From Bacilli bacterium (GTDB taxonomy: Bacteria > Bacillota_I > Bacilli_A > RFN20 > CAG-826), in contig CAAGAN010000033.1 in NCBI GenBank assembly GCA_900767825.1, positions 1 to 64,000 on the forward strand: 64,000 bases of DNA, given 5' to 3'. Positions 8,431 to 17,239 of this stretch are shown piece by piece. The notes beneath the pieces were generated by a model. That model was not told where the DNA came from, searched no databases, and saw only the letters and a program-made list of their open reading frames with translations. The translations under genes and the position numbers were made by a program. How positions within the stretch are numbered: the first letter of the stretch is position 1; each line of letters starts with the position of its first letter.

Positions 8431-8739
8431 ATGTACGCAATCATCGAAACCGGTGGAAAGCAAGTCAAAGTCGCCGTTGGCGATAAGATTTACGTCGAAA
8501 AGCTCGACGTCGAAGCTGGAAAAGAAGTAACTCTTGATAAGGTTCTTCTTCTTGGTGGAGAAACTACAAAAGTTGGCTCACCATATGTTGAAGGAGCTTC
8601 CGTCGAATGCAAAGTCGAGAAGCAAGGCTTATCCAAGAAAGTTGTTGTCTACAAGTACAAAGCCAAAGCCAATGAAAGAAAGAAAATTGGCCATAGGCAA
8701 CCTTATACTTGCTTAGTTGTCAAAGCTATCAACGCCTAA
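8431..8739 (+). CDS. rplU: 50S ribosomal protein L21
   Basis: L21 is a 23S rRNA-binding protein of the large subunit. The 102-residue product begins MYAIIETGGKQVKVAVGD and ends with the L21 signature region KKIGHRQPYT(C)LVV, the expected length and architecture. AGGAGG precedes the ATG. It forms the conserved cluster rplU-prp-rpmA, with prp beginning 2 bases after its stop. Confidence 0.98.
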   Translation: MYAIIETGGKQVKVAVGDKIYVEKLDVEAGKEVTLDKVLLLGGETTKVGSPYVEGASVECKVEKQGLSKKVVVYKYKAKANERKKIGHRQPYTCLVVKAINA

Positions 8740-8741
8740 TC

Positions 8742-9050
8742 ATGATCAAAGTAGAAATCGTTTATCCAAATAACAATCTCTCTTCCTTAAAGATTAAGGG
8801 ACATGCAAATTCGGGAGAATATGGCAAAGACCTAGTCTGTGCTGGTGTATCTGCTGTTACCATTGGTGCCCTTAATGCTATCGAAGATGATTCCAAATTT
8901 GAAATAGAAGTGGAACCTGGCGATGTATCGATAGAAGTTATCGATAAGCCAAGCGAACATGACTTAACGGTTCTAGAAATCATGATATTGCAACTTAAAA
9001 CTATAGAAGTATCCTACAAAGGGTACATCTCAATCAAAGAAAGGAAGTAA
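8742..9050 (+). CDS. prp: Ribosomal-processing cysteine protease Prp
   Basis: Prp removes the N-terminal extension of L27 in Firmicutes and relatives. Using the ATG at 8742 gives 102 residues; a longer in-frame reading from 8709 would overlap rplU and adds non-homologous sequence. The catalytic His21 lies in KGHANSGEYGKDLVC and Cys33 in VCAGVSAVT. It sits between L21 and L27 as in Bacillus (ysxB). No Shine-Dalgarno is visible, so translation is probably coupled to rplU. Its substrate, the L27 precursor, is encoded 4 bases downstream and has a matching cleavage motif. Confidence 0.95.
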   Translation: MIKVEIVYPNNNLSSLKIKGHANSGEYGKDLVCAGVSAVTIGALNAIEDDSKFEIEVEPGDVSIEVIDKPSEHDLTVLEIMILQLKTIEVSYKGYISIKERK

Positions 9051-9054
9051 ACTT

Positions 9055-9348
9055 ATGAAATTCATTCTTGATCTTCAACTCTTCGCTTCCAAGAAGGGTG
9101 TTGGTTCAACTAAGAACGGCCGTGATTCTGCTGGACGTAGATTAGGCGCCAAGGCCTCTGATGGAGAATTCGTTACCGCTGGCTCAATTCTATACCGTCA
9201 AAGAGGAACCAAAATGCACGCTGGAACCAATGTTAAGATGGGTGGAGACGATACCTTGTTTACCACTGTCTCTGGCATTGTCAAATTCGAACGTGTCGGA
9301 CGCTCTGGAAAGAAAGTTTCTGTCTATCCAGTCGAAGCTGCTAACTAA
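9055..9348 (+). CDS. rpmA: 50S ribosomal protein L27 precursor with Prp-cleaved extension
   Basis: L27 reaches the peptidyl transferase centre with its N-terminus. This 97-residue form starts MKFILDLQLF before ASKKGVGSTKNGRDS. The LDLQLF|ASKKG junction matches the Prp processing motif known from Staphylococcus, so cleavage is predicted after Phe10 to expose ASKKG. The body has the family pattern GRDSAGRRLGAKASDG and RQRGTKMHAG. A terminator follows, closing the rplU-prp-rpmA operon. Confidence 0.98.
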   Translation: MKFILDLQLFASKKGVGSTKNGRDSAGRRLGAKASDGEFVTAGSILYRQRGTKMHAGTNVKMGGDDTLFTTVSGIVKFERVGRSGKKVSVYPVEAAN

Positions 9349-9366
9349 TTTAGTTTAGAAGTTTAG

Positions 9367-9390
9367 GCCTCCTTCGGGAGGCTTTTTATT
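9367..9390 (+). terminator. Rho-independent terminator of the rplU-prp-rpmA operon
   Basis: GCCTCC-TTCG-GGAGGC (9367-9382), a stem capped by a stable TTCG tetraloop, followed by a run of T. It is the clear end of the ribosomal protein operon. Confidence 0.97.
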
Positions 9391-9631
9391 TTGTCTGGAT
9401 CTCATATATATATAGAACGCGCGTGCGTATGTATACTAGTGATTTTTGGTCAAATCAAAATGGATTGTAAGGATAAAATGGGTAAGAAATTAACATTTTA
9501 GGCAACTTTTAGCAACATTTTTAAATTTTTATCTATTTACCGAAATTAAAAAACATTCGATAAAATAGGCATTTTTCTTCTATTTTAATTTTAATGATTG
9601 AAAAAATGTAAATTTTGCAAAATTTCGATAA

Positions 9632-9668
9632 TGTAAGCCTTTACAATAATTAATTATGTTATTAAAAT
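9632..9668 (+). promoter_or_regulatory. Promoter of the maltodextrin/starch operon with operator O1 over the -35
   Basis: A -35 TTTACA (9640-9645), a 17-base spacer and a -10 TAAAAT (9663-9668) form a good sigma-A promoter. The -35 is the right half of the perfect palindrome TGTAAGCCTTTACA (9632-9645). That palindrome matches a LacI-family/CcpA-type site except that its centre is CC rather than the usual CG. A repressor bound here would block RNA polymerase. The predicted transcript starts near 9675, leaving a leader of about 115 bases. The AT-rich stretch 9391-9631 upstream holds no gene. Confidence 0.72.
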
Positions 9669-9744
9669 AATCGCATGTTGATCAAAAGTTACTAGGTTGA
9701 TTTGGGCACGTTTGCTCGACTAGTGTTTAGCGAAATTCATCTAT

Positions 9745-9758
9745 TGAAAGCCCTTTCA
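9745..9758 (+). promoter_or_regulatory. Second LacI-type operator (O2) in the leader
   Basis: The perfect palindrome TGAAAGCCCTTTCA is the same type as O1 (T-G-n-A-A-G-C-C-n-T-T-n-C-A). Its centre lies 113 bp downstream of O1's centre and about 40 bp before the first start codon. Two such sites flanking a promoter suggest repression by DNA looping or roadblock by a MalR/CcpA-like regulator; no regulator gene lies in this window. Confidence 0.6.
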
Positions 9759-9791
9759 CCAAACTAATTTTTGGAAAGGAGTAAGTAATTA

Positions 9792-10292
9792 ATGATTAAC
9801 AAAAAAATTGGCTGCGGACTACTCTGCTTAATGTCCTTAGGCCTACTTGCTTGTGGTGAACCAACTTCAACTCCAGCTCAAACTGAAGATGACGAAGATT
9901 ACTCTCAAGTAACAGATCCAATTGAAGAGACCATGTACAATCTTGCAATCACTGGTGAAGGCGCCTTTACACAAGGACATAACTGGAAGCCAGCCGAATG
10001 CAAAGACATTGCTGAACTTCACTTTACTAGAGTCGACAAGACCGAATGGAAACTCGAAAACATCACTTTAGCTGTTGGCGAACAATTCAAATTTGTCTTC
10101 AATGACAACTGGGGCGGAGACTTCGGCTTTTCTGGAATGGATAGCAAATCACCTGCTTATGCAAACATTGAAGATGCAGGCGGAAACTGCAAAGTAAAAG
10201 TTGCCGGAACCTATGATTTCTTCTACCATCCATTATGGGTTTCTGATACTGCCACATATGCAGGAAGTATGGCTATTAAGTTACATGCTTAA
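9792..10292 (+). CDS. Small lipoprotein with a predicted carbohydrate (starch)-binding domain
   Basis: A 166-residue lipoprotein: a type II signal peptide ends in the lipobox LLAC (Cys21), then an acidic Thr/Glu/Asp linker, then one compact beta-rich domain of about 115 residues. The domain has aromatic residues spaced as in starch-binding modules (HNWKPAEC, FVFNDNWGGDFGF, GTYDFFYHPLW). The G-T-[YF]-D-x-[YF]-[YF] strand recurs at the C-terminus of the lipoprotein at 28663-29830. It is the first gene of the operon, directly before the solute-binding protein, with a GGAAAGGAG ribosome binding site. It probably captures glucan at the membrane surface. The exact CBM family is not established. Confidence 0.7.
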   Translation: MINKKIGCGLLCLMSLGLLACGEPTSTPAQTEDDEDYSQVTDPIEETMYNLAITGEGAFTQGHNWKPAECKDIAELHFTRVDKTEWKLENITLAVGEQFKFVFNDNWGGDFGFSGMDSKSPAYANIEDAGGNCKVKVAGTYDFFYHPLWVSDTATYAGSMAIKLHA

Positions 10293-10315
10293 TTTATTAG
10301 GAGAGTTAGTTTAAC

Positions 10316-11644
10316 ATGAAAAAATCATTATTTGTATTAGCAGCTGCTATGTTCACTGTTGCTAGCTGCGGTGGCGGCAATCAATCTGGGACTACCGTTA
10401 CTGAAAACGCCAAAATCGTTGTTTGGGGACCAGCTGAAGAAGAACAAGTCGTTAAGGCTATTGTTGATAAGCATAATCAAGAAAATCCAAACGACATAAT
10501 CAAATATTCTTTCAATGTCTGCTCTGAAGCTGATGGTGGAACTACCTTAGCTACTGACCCAACCGTCACCAACTATGCTTCCTTATTTGCTTTTGCTGAT
10601 GACCACCTTGGAAATCTAGTCAATAAGAACGTTGTTAGAAAATTAGGTGGAAAGAACCTTGAAGCCGTTACCACTTACGATACCGAAAACTCTATTGAAT
10701 CTGCTTCATATACTGTTGATGGCGTAAAGGGTACATATGCCTATCCTATCTCTACCGATAATGGATACTTCGTCTATTATGATGGAGACGTTTTAGGTGA
10801 TGAAGATGTCAAGACCTTCGAAGGGCTATTAGCCAAGGCTGCCGAAAAAGGCAAAAAGGTCTATATGAACGTTCCAGATGGTTGGTATGCCGCTTCATTC
10901 TTCCTTGCTCAAGGTGTCTGCGGAACAGATTCTTTAAAGTATGAAACCGTCAAGAAAGAAGATGGAACCAATGGTGTTAAATATCATGTCACCTGGGATA
11001 ACGATGCCGGTGCTAAGATGGCAAAAACTGCCTCTGATCTATTTGTCCAATATAACGCTGAATCCAAAGTTGAAGGAAAGAAGAATACTTTCTTGAATGG
11101 TGATGATGCTGTTATCGGAACCACTGCTACAAATGGCGAATTAGCCGCTGTTGTCACTGGTACCTGGAACGAAAAGTCCTTAGATGCCAAAATTGATAAC
11201 TTAAAAGCCTGCAAGCTTCCAACTCTTGATGGACATCAATTAGGTTCATTCTCCGGAACCAAACTATATGGCGTTAATGCCTTTGCTAAGACTGAAGAAC
11301 AAAAGACTGCTCATAAATTAGCCAAACTTCTAACTAGCAAAGAAGCCCAAATCACTCGTTATCAATTAAGAACTTCCTTCCCATGCAACAAGGAAGCATT
11401 AAAAGATCCAGCCTATACCGAAAAACAAACTATCGGCGGACCAGCCTTCCTTGAACAAGCTAAATATTCTGCTATTCAATCTAGAGCTGCCGAAGGCAGA
11501 TATTGGGACATTGGTAAAGCTATTGGTGATGTTATGATGAAGGGTTATGTAACTGCTGATAAAACAACAACCCCACTTACCTCTGAAGCTGAATGGAAGC
11601 AATTCCTTACAGACCAACTCAATCCACTACGTCAAGTAGCATAA
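10316..11644 (+). CDS. Maltodextrin-binding lipoprotein (ABC family 1 solute-binding protein)
   Basis: A 442-residue extracytoplasmic binding protein, MalE/MdxE-like. The signal peptide ends at the lipobox VASC (Cys18). The mature part opens with KIVVWGPAEEEQVVKAIVDK, the usual start of family 1 sugar-binding proteins. It has PISTDNGYFVYYDGD in the hinge/N-lobe and a C-lobe with GSFSGTKLYGVNAF followed by HKLAKLLTSKEAQ. It follows the CBM lipoprotein by 23 bases and precedes two permease genes, so maltodextrin is the likely ligand. Two hairpins lie between it and the permease and may hold its mRNA level above that of the permeases, as is common for ABC binding proteins. Confidence 0.9.
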   Translation: MKKSLFVLAAAMFTVASCGGGNQSGTTVTENAKIVVWGPAEEEQVVKAIVDKHNQENPNDIIKYSFNVCSEADGGTTLATDPTVTNYASLFAFADDHLGNLVNKNVVRKLGGKNLEAVTTYDTENSIESASYTVDGVKGTYAYPISTDNGYFVYYDGDVLGDEDVKTFEGLLAKAAEKGKKVYMNVPDGWYAASFFLAQGVCGTDSLKYETVKKEDGTNGVKYHVTWDNDAGAKMAKTASDLFVQYNAESKVEGKKNTFLNGDDAVIGTTATNGELAAVVTGTWNEKSLDAKIDNLKACKLPTLDGHQLGSFSGTKLYGVNAFAKTEEQKTAHKLAKLLTSKEAQITRYQLRTSFPCNKEALKDPAYTEKQTIGGPAFLEQAKYSAIQSRAAEGRYWDIGKAIGDVMMKGYVTADKTTTPLTSEAEWKQFLTDQLNPLRQVA

Positions 11645-11660
11645 TAAATTTAAATTAACT

Positions 11661-11737
11661 AAAGGGTGGGGTGAACAACCTCACCCTCTTTAGTGTTTAG
11701 TCTCTTCACCATCACTTTGGAAGAGGGCGATGGTGAA
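11661..11737 (+). promoter_or_regulatory. Tandem intercistronic hairpins between binding protein and permease
   Basis: Two stem-loops occupy the 117-base gap. The first pairs AAAGGGTGGGGT (11661-11672) with ACCTCACCCTCTT (11678-11690), with one wobble or bulge. The second is a perfect 9-bp stem TTCACCATC (11705-11713) / GATGGTGAA (11729-11737). Neither has a strong T-run, so partial termination or protection of the upstream mRNA against 3' exonucleases is more likely than full termination. Confidence 0.7.
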
Positions 11738-11761
11738 AGGATTATTAAGGAGAGTAATCAT

Positions 11762-14695
11762 ATGGAAGAGCAAGATTCTAGTGTAGGACTTGAATTAAGC
11801 GAAGAATCAAACCTATCAAAAAAGGCTGATAAACTCCCAGCTTATATGTGGATTCTATCTACTATTGGAAAGTTCTTTAAGGCAATTTTCGCCTTTGTTT
11901 TTAGTTTTATAATCGATGCCTTTAAATCCTTATTTAACTTTTTCAAAGTCGTCGGACTTGGAATTTATAAGGGAATATTAGGGATTGGAAAGATATTCAA
12001 AGATCTTTATCACAAATTCGTATTCAATGACATTTGGGGAAGGTTATCCTTTCTTTTCTTTGGTGTAAGCAACATTGCTAATAGAAGATATGTAAATGGC
12101 TTGTTGATGTTAGTTTTTGAAATAGGCTACCTATTTTTCTTTTTCTTTAGTGGAGTTGGTTCCATTAGGCTACTTGGTTCACTAGGTGACGTAAAGAAAT
12201 CCTATGAAGGAAACTGCACCTTTGACCCTGATTTAGGAGATGAACTTTGCGAACATGTCCCAGCTTCCAATTCAGTTTTAATCCTTGTTTACGCTATTTT
12301 GTGGATATTATCGATTTTCTTGTTCTTTGTTATCTGGAAGAAATCAATTGATTCAGGTTATAAGAATTATAGAATTGCCCATTTCGAGGATTTTGCAAGA
12401 AGGGCAAATACTTCCAAACCATATTCAGACCAAATCGATGAAGATATCACTTCTAGTGAATTTTATTCAGTATCTAATAAAGAACTTAAATATAGATATC
12501 TTCCTGTCTTAAAAGCCATGGAAGAAGCAGCGGATAAAGATAATTCTTTAAGCGAGAAAGAAAGAATTATCGATAAACGTTATTACAAATATGTATATAT
12601 AAGGACTATCGAATATAGGAAAGAATTCCACAAGAAGAGACTTGCCTTATTATCTAAGGTCAATAAGATTGATGCCAAAATCAATAAAATTGAAGGCAAA
12701 TATTACTTCAATGACAAGATTGCATCATTAGAAAAAGAAGTCAATGTTTTAACTGATTCATACAATCAAACCTCTTCCGATCTTGATTTAATGTATGATG
12801 ACTTACTTAAAAAAGGAATCCAGCCTAAAAAAGATGATGTATATAATGCTTTATCTAAGAAAAACCATTCTTTAAGAGATGCTAAGATTAGGAAGGAATC
12901 CATCTTAGTTTCTTTAAAGCAGCATAAGCAAAAATTAATCGATAAGCAAAATCAAAAGAAGTTAATCTTGAATTCCAAACTTGATGATTTATCTAAGAAT
13001 GATATCTCTTTCTCAACATTAGATTCAGTCGAAAACCATTCTCAATACGGCAAATTCAATGTCTATTACACGAAGAAGGCCGCTTTTGAGAAAGATATAC
13101 TTTTCTATTCTCATTACCAAGAAATCAAAGATATCTATAATAGTGGTTTAGTTGATTATGTTTCTGCTAATGAAGAAAACAAAAAGAAAAGAGAAGCTAG
13201 AAAAGCCGAATATGAAGCTAGATTAGATGAAATTAATAAACAATATGAAGGTATCTATGCTAGACGTAACGCCATCATTGAACTTAGAAATAAGGAAAAT
13301 GAGGAATTCAAGACTAAAATAGCTTCTTGCTCAAAAGAAGAAAAAGCCGATTTGTTATTTCAACATAACGACATGTTGAAGACGCTAAAAGGTAAAATCC
13401 TTTCTCTACCTACCATCAAAGAAATCAAAGTTGGCAAGAAAGAAGACGTCAAAAACGCCACTAAAGCCTATAACAGGGACTATAAAGGTTATGTTGTTGA
13501 TTATTCCCCAAAAGAGTATGCCCGTACAATTGCGACTGATGAATTAGTGGTCAAATATGGGCTTGAATATGCCCTTGCAAGTAAATATGTGGAGGTTATA
13601 GAAAAATCTTTATCTAATGAAGAAGTTGCGAAGAGAATTGAAGAACAAAAGGCTAACCTTGAGCAATATGTTAACGACAATCCAAATGCGTATGATGGAA
13701 AGCCATTAACATTAAAACAACAATTCTCATCATTACTTAATGAGAATTTCCATACAGCTTTATTGGCCTTGCCAATCTTAGGCGTATTGTTATTCACTTT
13801 AATGCCTTTGATTTTATCAATCTTGGTAGCTTTTACTAATTTCGATAAGAACCATGTCTATCCATCATCCACCTTTTCTTGGGCTGGTTGGCTAAACTTC
13901 CAAGATATATTTAATCCTGGTGAGGCTAGTGCCTATCAAGGGTTAGGAAAAGCCCTTCAATCAACATTTGTCTGGACATTTGTCTGGGCCATTGTTGCAA
14001 CATTTGCTAACTATTTCCTAGGTATTATCTTTGCTCTTATGATTAATAAACAAGGAGTCAAATTCAAGAAATTCTGGAGATTTGTCTTCATGCTTTCTAT
14101 TGCCGTACCTCAATTTATCTCCCTTATCGCTTTATCTGTCTTATTAAAAGATACCGGTGCATTCGGCAAGTGGTGGTATGAGACATTTGGATACACGTTA
14201 AGGTTTACTAATGATGGCGATGTGCAAGGTTTAAGAACTAAGTTAATTATCATCTTAGTCAATATCTGGGTTGGTATTCCTTATACTATACTTGAAACAA
14301 CAGGTATTTTGATGAATATTCCTAATGATTTATATGAATCTAGTAGGGTTGATGGTGCTAATCCATTCACTCAATTCATCAAGATTACAATGCCTTATAT
14401 CTTCTTTGTCACCGGACCTAGATTAATCCAGACATTTATTGGAAATGTAAATAACTTCGGTGTTATTTACTTCTTGTCAGGTGGCAATCCGGCAAATAAC
14501 GTCATTGCTGGTGGACAACTTGGTTATACTGATTTATTAGTTACCTATTTATATAAATTAGTAACTTCGCCGAATAATGCTAATTATGGCCTGGCTTCTG
14601 CAATTGGCATTATCGTATTCGTTATTTGTTCCTTTGTATCAATTATCATGTACAACAGGACAAGCTCATCTAGTAGGGAGGATCAGTTCCAATGA
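11762..14695 (+). CDS. MalF-type maltodextrin ABC permease with a large coiled-coil insertion
   Basis: Start 11762 is supported by AAGGAGAG 7 bases upstream, giving 977 residues. Residues 25-195 hold an amphipathic region and two membrane segments (around NGLLMLVFEIGYLFFFFF and SVLILVYAILWILSIFLFF), an N-terminal arrangement seen in other Firmicute MalF proteins. Residues about 210-640 are hydrophilic, rich in Lys, Glu and Asn, and predicted coiled coil (for example KKKREARKAEYEARLDEI). The last 320 residues are a normal MalF core with the EAA-loop signature YESSRVDGANPF near 857, which contacts the ATPase. Usual MalF permeases are about 430-520 residues, so the coiled-coil block is an unusual addition, probably cytoplasmic. 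malG follows with an ATGA overlap. Confidence 0.9.
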   Translation: MEEQDSSVGLELSEESNLSKKADKLPAYMWILSTIGKFFKAIFAFVFSFIIDAFKSLFNFFKVVGLGIYKGILGIGKIFKDLYHKFVFNDIWGRLSFLFFGVSNIANRRYVNGLLMLVFEIGYLFFFFFSGVGSIRLLGSLGDVKKSYEGNCTFDPDLGDELCEHVPASNSVLILVYAILWILSIFLFFVIWKKSIDSGYKNYRIAHFEDFARRANTSKPYSDQIDEDITSSEFYSVSNKELKYRYLPVLKAMEEAADKDNSLSEKERIIDKRYYKYVYIRTIEYRKEFHKKRLALLSKVNKIDAKINKIEGKYYFNDKIASLEKEVNVLTDSYNQTSSDLDLMYDDLLKKGIQPKKDDVYNALSKKNHSLRDAKIRKESILVSLKQHKQKLIDKQNQKKLILNSKLDDLSKNDISFSTLDSVENHSQYGKFNVYYTKKAAFEKDILFYSHYQEIKDIYNSGLVDYVSANEENKKKREARKAEYEARLDEINKQYEGIYARRNAIIELRNKENEEFKTKIASCSKEEKADLLFQHNDMLKTLKGKILSLPTIKEIKVGKKEDVKNATKAYNRDYKGYVVDYSPKEYARTIATDELVVKYGLEYALASKYVEVIEKSLSNEEVAKRIEEQKANLEQYVNDNPNAYDGKPLTLKQQFSSLLNENFHTALLALPILGVLLFTLMPLILSILVAFTNFDKNHVYPSSTFSWAGWLNFQDIFNPGEASAYQGLGKALQSTFVWTFVWAIVATFANYFLGIIFALMINKQGVKFKKFWRFVFMLSIAVPQFISLIALSVLLKDTGAFGKWWYETFGYTLRFTNDGDVQGLRTKLIIILVNIWVGIPYTILETTGILMNIPNDLYESSRVDGANPFTQFIKITMPYIFFVTGPRLIQTFIGNVNNFGVIYFLSGGNPANNVIAGGQLGYTDLLVTYLYKLVTSPNNANYGLASAIGIIVFVICSFVSIIMYNRTSSSSREDQFQ

Positions 14696-15621
14696 AATCA
14701 ATAAAAACGGGGCGCATTGTTTCCCTTACAATTATCTATATCATATTAGGAGTATGTGCCATTATTTGGCTTGCCCCTATTGTGTGGCTAGTCTTGCAAA
14801 GCTTCTCTGCTAGTACCGGTGCTTCAACTAGCTTCTATCCTACAAAAGGAGAGTGGACTTGGCATAATTACGCCTATTTGTTCTCTTTGCCTGATGAAAA
14901 CGGATTGACTGCACCTAGCTATGCAAACACAAACGCCTATGACATAATCGCTACTACTGGTAGGAATTATTTCACACAATGGTTCCTGAATACCCTTATC
15001 GTCTCGGTATTAAATTGCATCATTTCGACTTTATTCTGTCTAGTTGTTGCCTATTCTATGTCTAGGTTCCGTTTCAAGGGAAGAGAAGTTCTTATGAAAT
15101 TAAATTTAGTTCTAGGAATGTTCCCTGGATTCTTGTCCATGATCATCATGTATTGGGTCATGAAAGACTTATTCCATTTACAAGGTTCTTTCTGGGCACT
15201 AGTAATTCTATATTCTGCTGGCTCAGGTATGGGCTTCTTCATCTCCAAAGGATTCTTTGATACAATTTCAAGAAGTATCGATGAAGCTGCTATGATTGAT
15301 GGTGCGAATAGAGCCCAGATATTCTGGGATATCATCCTCCCATTATCTAAGCCAATCATTGTCTATACCATACTTACATCATTTATGGCTCCTTGGGGAG
15401 ACTATGTTACTTCTTCCTATATCATCGGATTAAATAACGCTCCTCAATGGACTGTTGCCATCGGATTATATAAATGGGCAAACGAAAGAGAATTATTCAA
15501 TTCCTATTACACCCGTTATGCCGCTGGATCTGTAGTAATTGCTCTTCCAATGACATTATTGTTCTTGTTCACTCAAAAATATTATGTCGCTGGTGTTACC
15601 GGTGGCGCCGTCAAAGGTTAG
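14692..15621 (+). CDS. MalG-type maltodextrin ABC permease
   Basis: A 309-residue inner-membrane permease with six predicted membrane segments. The EAA loop near residue 198 reads DEAAMIDGANRAQIFWDII, followed by LPLSKPIIVY, as in MalG/MdxG. The C-terminus ends KYYVAGVTGGAVKG, the typical MalG tail. It overlaps the MalF gene by 4 bases (ATGA), so the heterodimer subunits are translationally coupled. Its expected partner ATPase is encoded at 24228. Confidence 0.95.
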   Translation: MKSIKTGRIVSLTIIYIILGVCAIIWLAPIVWLVLQSFSASTGASTSFYPTKGEWTWHNYAYLFSLPDENGLTAPSYANTNAYDIIATTGRNYFTQWFLNTLIVSVLNCIISTLFCLVVAYSMSRFRFKGREVLMKLNLVLGMFPGFLSMIIMYWVMKDLFHLQGSFWALVILYSAGSGMGFFISKGFFDTISRSIDEAAMIDGANRAQIFWDIILPLSKPIIVYTILTSFMAPWGDYVTSSYIIGLNNAPQWTVAIGLYKWANERELFNSYYTRYAAGSVVIALPMTLLFLFTQKYYVAGVTGGAVKG

Positions 15622-15623
15622 TT

Positions 15624-17237
15624 ATGAAAAAAACAAAAAATATATCTTTGGTTTCTTTATCTTTATTAGGACTAGTCTCTTGCCAAGGGACTAGTTCTAT
15701 TTCTCCGTTAGGGCTTGAATATGACAATGGAACTTATAATATCGATACGTCGATATCAAATAAATCATCTTCGGCCCATTATCAGATATTCGTCCGTTCC
15801 TTTTGCGATTCAAATAACGATGGCATTGGTGATTTTAATGGAATTGCATCAAAAGCCGATTATCTATCTTCTTTAGGAATTGGGGCAGTTTGGCTAACTC
15901 CAATCCATAAAAGCCATAGTTACCATGGTTATGATATTGATGATTATTATTCCATTAATCCTGATTTTGGGACAATGGAAGATTTCGTCAACATGGTCAA
16001 TGTCTTGAAAGGAAAAGGGATTGACGTCATGCTAGACATGGTATTTAACCATTCTTCTACCTATAACCAATATTTTGTTGATTCCTATAACGATTATAGA
16101 TTAGGTAAAACTGGGGAGAATTCCAAAGCCAATTGGTATTTATGGAATGAAGAAAGCGGATCTAGCTATTATAAAAAAGGCTCTTTCTATTATTATGCCC
16201 ATTTTGGTTCGAATATGCCTGATTTGAATTTCGATTGCCAGGCTGTCCTTGATGAATTCAATAAAATCATGGCTTTCTGGTTAGATAAAGGTGTCAAGGG
16301 TTTTAGACTTGATGCGGTTAGGTATTACCAAGAAGAAAATGTTGCTAAAAATATAGAAGCACTTAATAAGATTGCCGATATGGCAAGAGCAATTGATCCA
16401 AATTGCTATTTTGTCGGGGAAAATTGGATTGGTGGAAGTGAATATATATCCTATTATTCTTCTAGAATAGATTCTTATTTTGATTTTGAGCAATCTATTG
16501 CCTATTCAAATGGGACTCCTTTTATTCCTGCAGTAAAAGGTTTTGCTAGTGGCGATTCTCTTACTAGCGTACTAGAAACTAAGGAAAAAAAGATAAAGGA
16601 AAAGAATAATAAAGCCTATTCATCTTATTTCTTTGCTAATCATGATACAGATAGGATTTCTAAATCATTGACTGGCGAGAATATGAAAGTAGGGGCAAGC
16701 TTACTATATCTTCTTCCAGGTACTCCATATTGCTATTATGGAGAAGAAATTGGCTTATTGGGAATAAAAGGAAAAGAATCTACCGATGCTATGAGAAGAC
16801 TTCCTATGATTTGGGGAGAAGGACATGAAAACGAAAAGACAGATTGTCCTGATGGAAGCATTTCTTCTATTTATTCTTCCTTTAAGCAAGTCGAAAAAGG
16901 GGCATGCGACCTTGAAAAAGAGCCAATGTCTCTAATCAACCATTATAAGAAAGTCATCTCGATTAGGAACAAATATCCATTTATAAGAGATTCCATCTTC
17001 ACTTCGGTTAAGACTAAAGTAAGTAATCTAATTACCTATAAATTGACTTCTTGTGACGGCAATGATTCTATAATTGTCATGCACAATACTTCTAGCGAAG
17101 TCATGGAAACTGATGTCTCTAGTTTCTCTAGTGGAGAAATATTGGATACAATCAATACTTCTAACCTAAAGCCAAAAATCGAAGGGACTATTTTGAAATT
17201 AGCCCCATATTCATCAATAGTTTTGAAAGGTAAGTAA
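15624..17237 (+). CDS. Lipoprotein alpha-amylase family GH13 enzyme
   Basis: The ATG at 15624 (two bases after malG) gives 537 residues beginning with a lipoprotein signal peptide ending LVSC (Cys20); a longer frame to 15474 lies inside malG and lacks a signal. The GH13 barrel shows YQIFVRSF, DGIGDFNG, GIGAVWLTPI, DVMLDMVFNHSS (region I), GFRLDAVRYY with nucleophile Asp230, VGENW with acid/base Glu266, and ANHDTDR with Asp341. All three catalytic carboxylates are present. It should hydrolyse alpha-1,4 glucans at the outer membrane face. Strict specificity (amylase, neopullulanase or alpha-glucosidase) cannot be fixed from motifs. Its place behind malFG links it to uptake. Confidence 0.9.
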   Translation: MKKTKNISLVSLSLLGLVSCQGTSSISPLGLEYDNGTYNIDTSISNKSSSAHYQIFVRSFCDSNNDGIGDFNGIASKADYLSSLGIGAVWLTPIHKSHSYHGYDIDDYYSINPDFGTMEDFVNMVNVLKGKGIDVMLDMVFNHSSTYNQYFVDSYNDYRLGKTGENSKANWYLWNEESGSSYYKKGSFYYYAHFGSNMPDLNFDCQAVLDEFNKIMAFWLDKGVKGFRLDAVRYYQEENVAKNIEALNKIADMARAIDPNCYFVGENWIGGSEYISYYSSRIDSYFDFEQSIAYSNGTPFIPAVKGFASGDSLTSVLETKEKKIKEKNNKAYSSYFFANHDTDRISKSLTGENMKVGASLLYLLPGTPYCYYGEEIGLLGIKGKESTDAMRRLPMIWGEGHENEKTDCPDGSISSIYSSFKQVEKGACDLEKEPMSLINHYKKVISIRNKYPFIRDSIFTSVKTKVSNLITYKLTSCDGNDSIIVMHNTSSEVMETDVSSFSSGEILDTINTSNLKPKIEGTILKLAPYSSIVLKGK

Positions 17238-17239
17238 AA

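Noticed and set aside
8318..8530. 70-codon frame covering the rplU leader and start
   Set aside because: It overlaps rplU in another frame, has a Lys/Ser-rich non-protein-like composition and lies in a structured leader.
15474..15623. N-terminal extension of the amylase within malG
   Set aside because: The extension has no ribosome site and lies in the malG coding region; the internal ATG at 15624 gives a perfect lipoprotein signal peptide.
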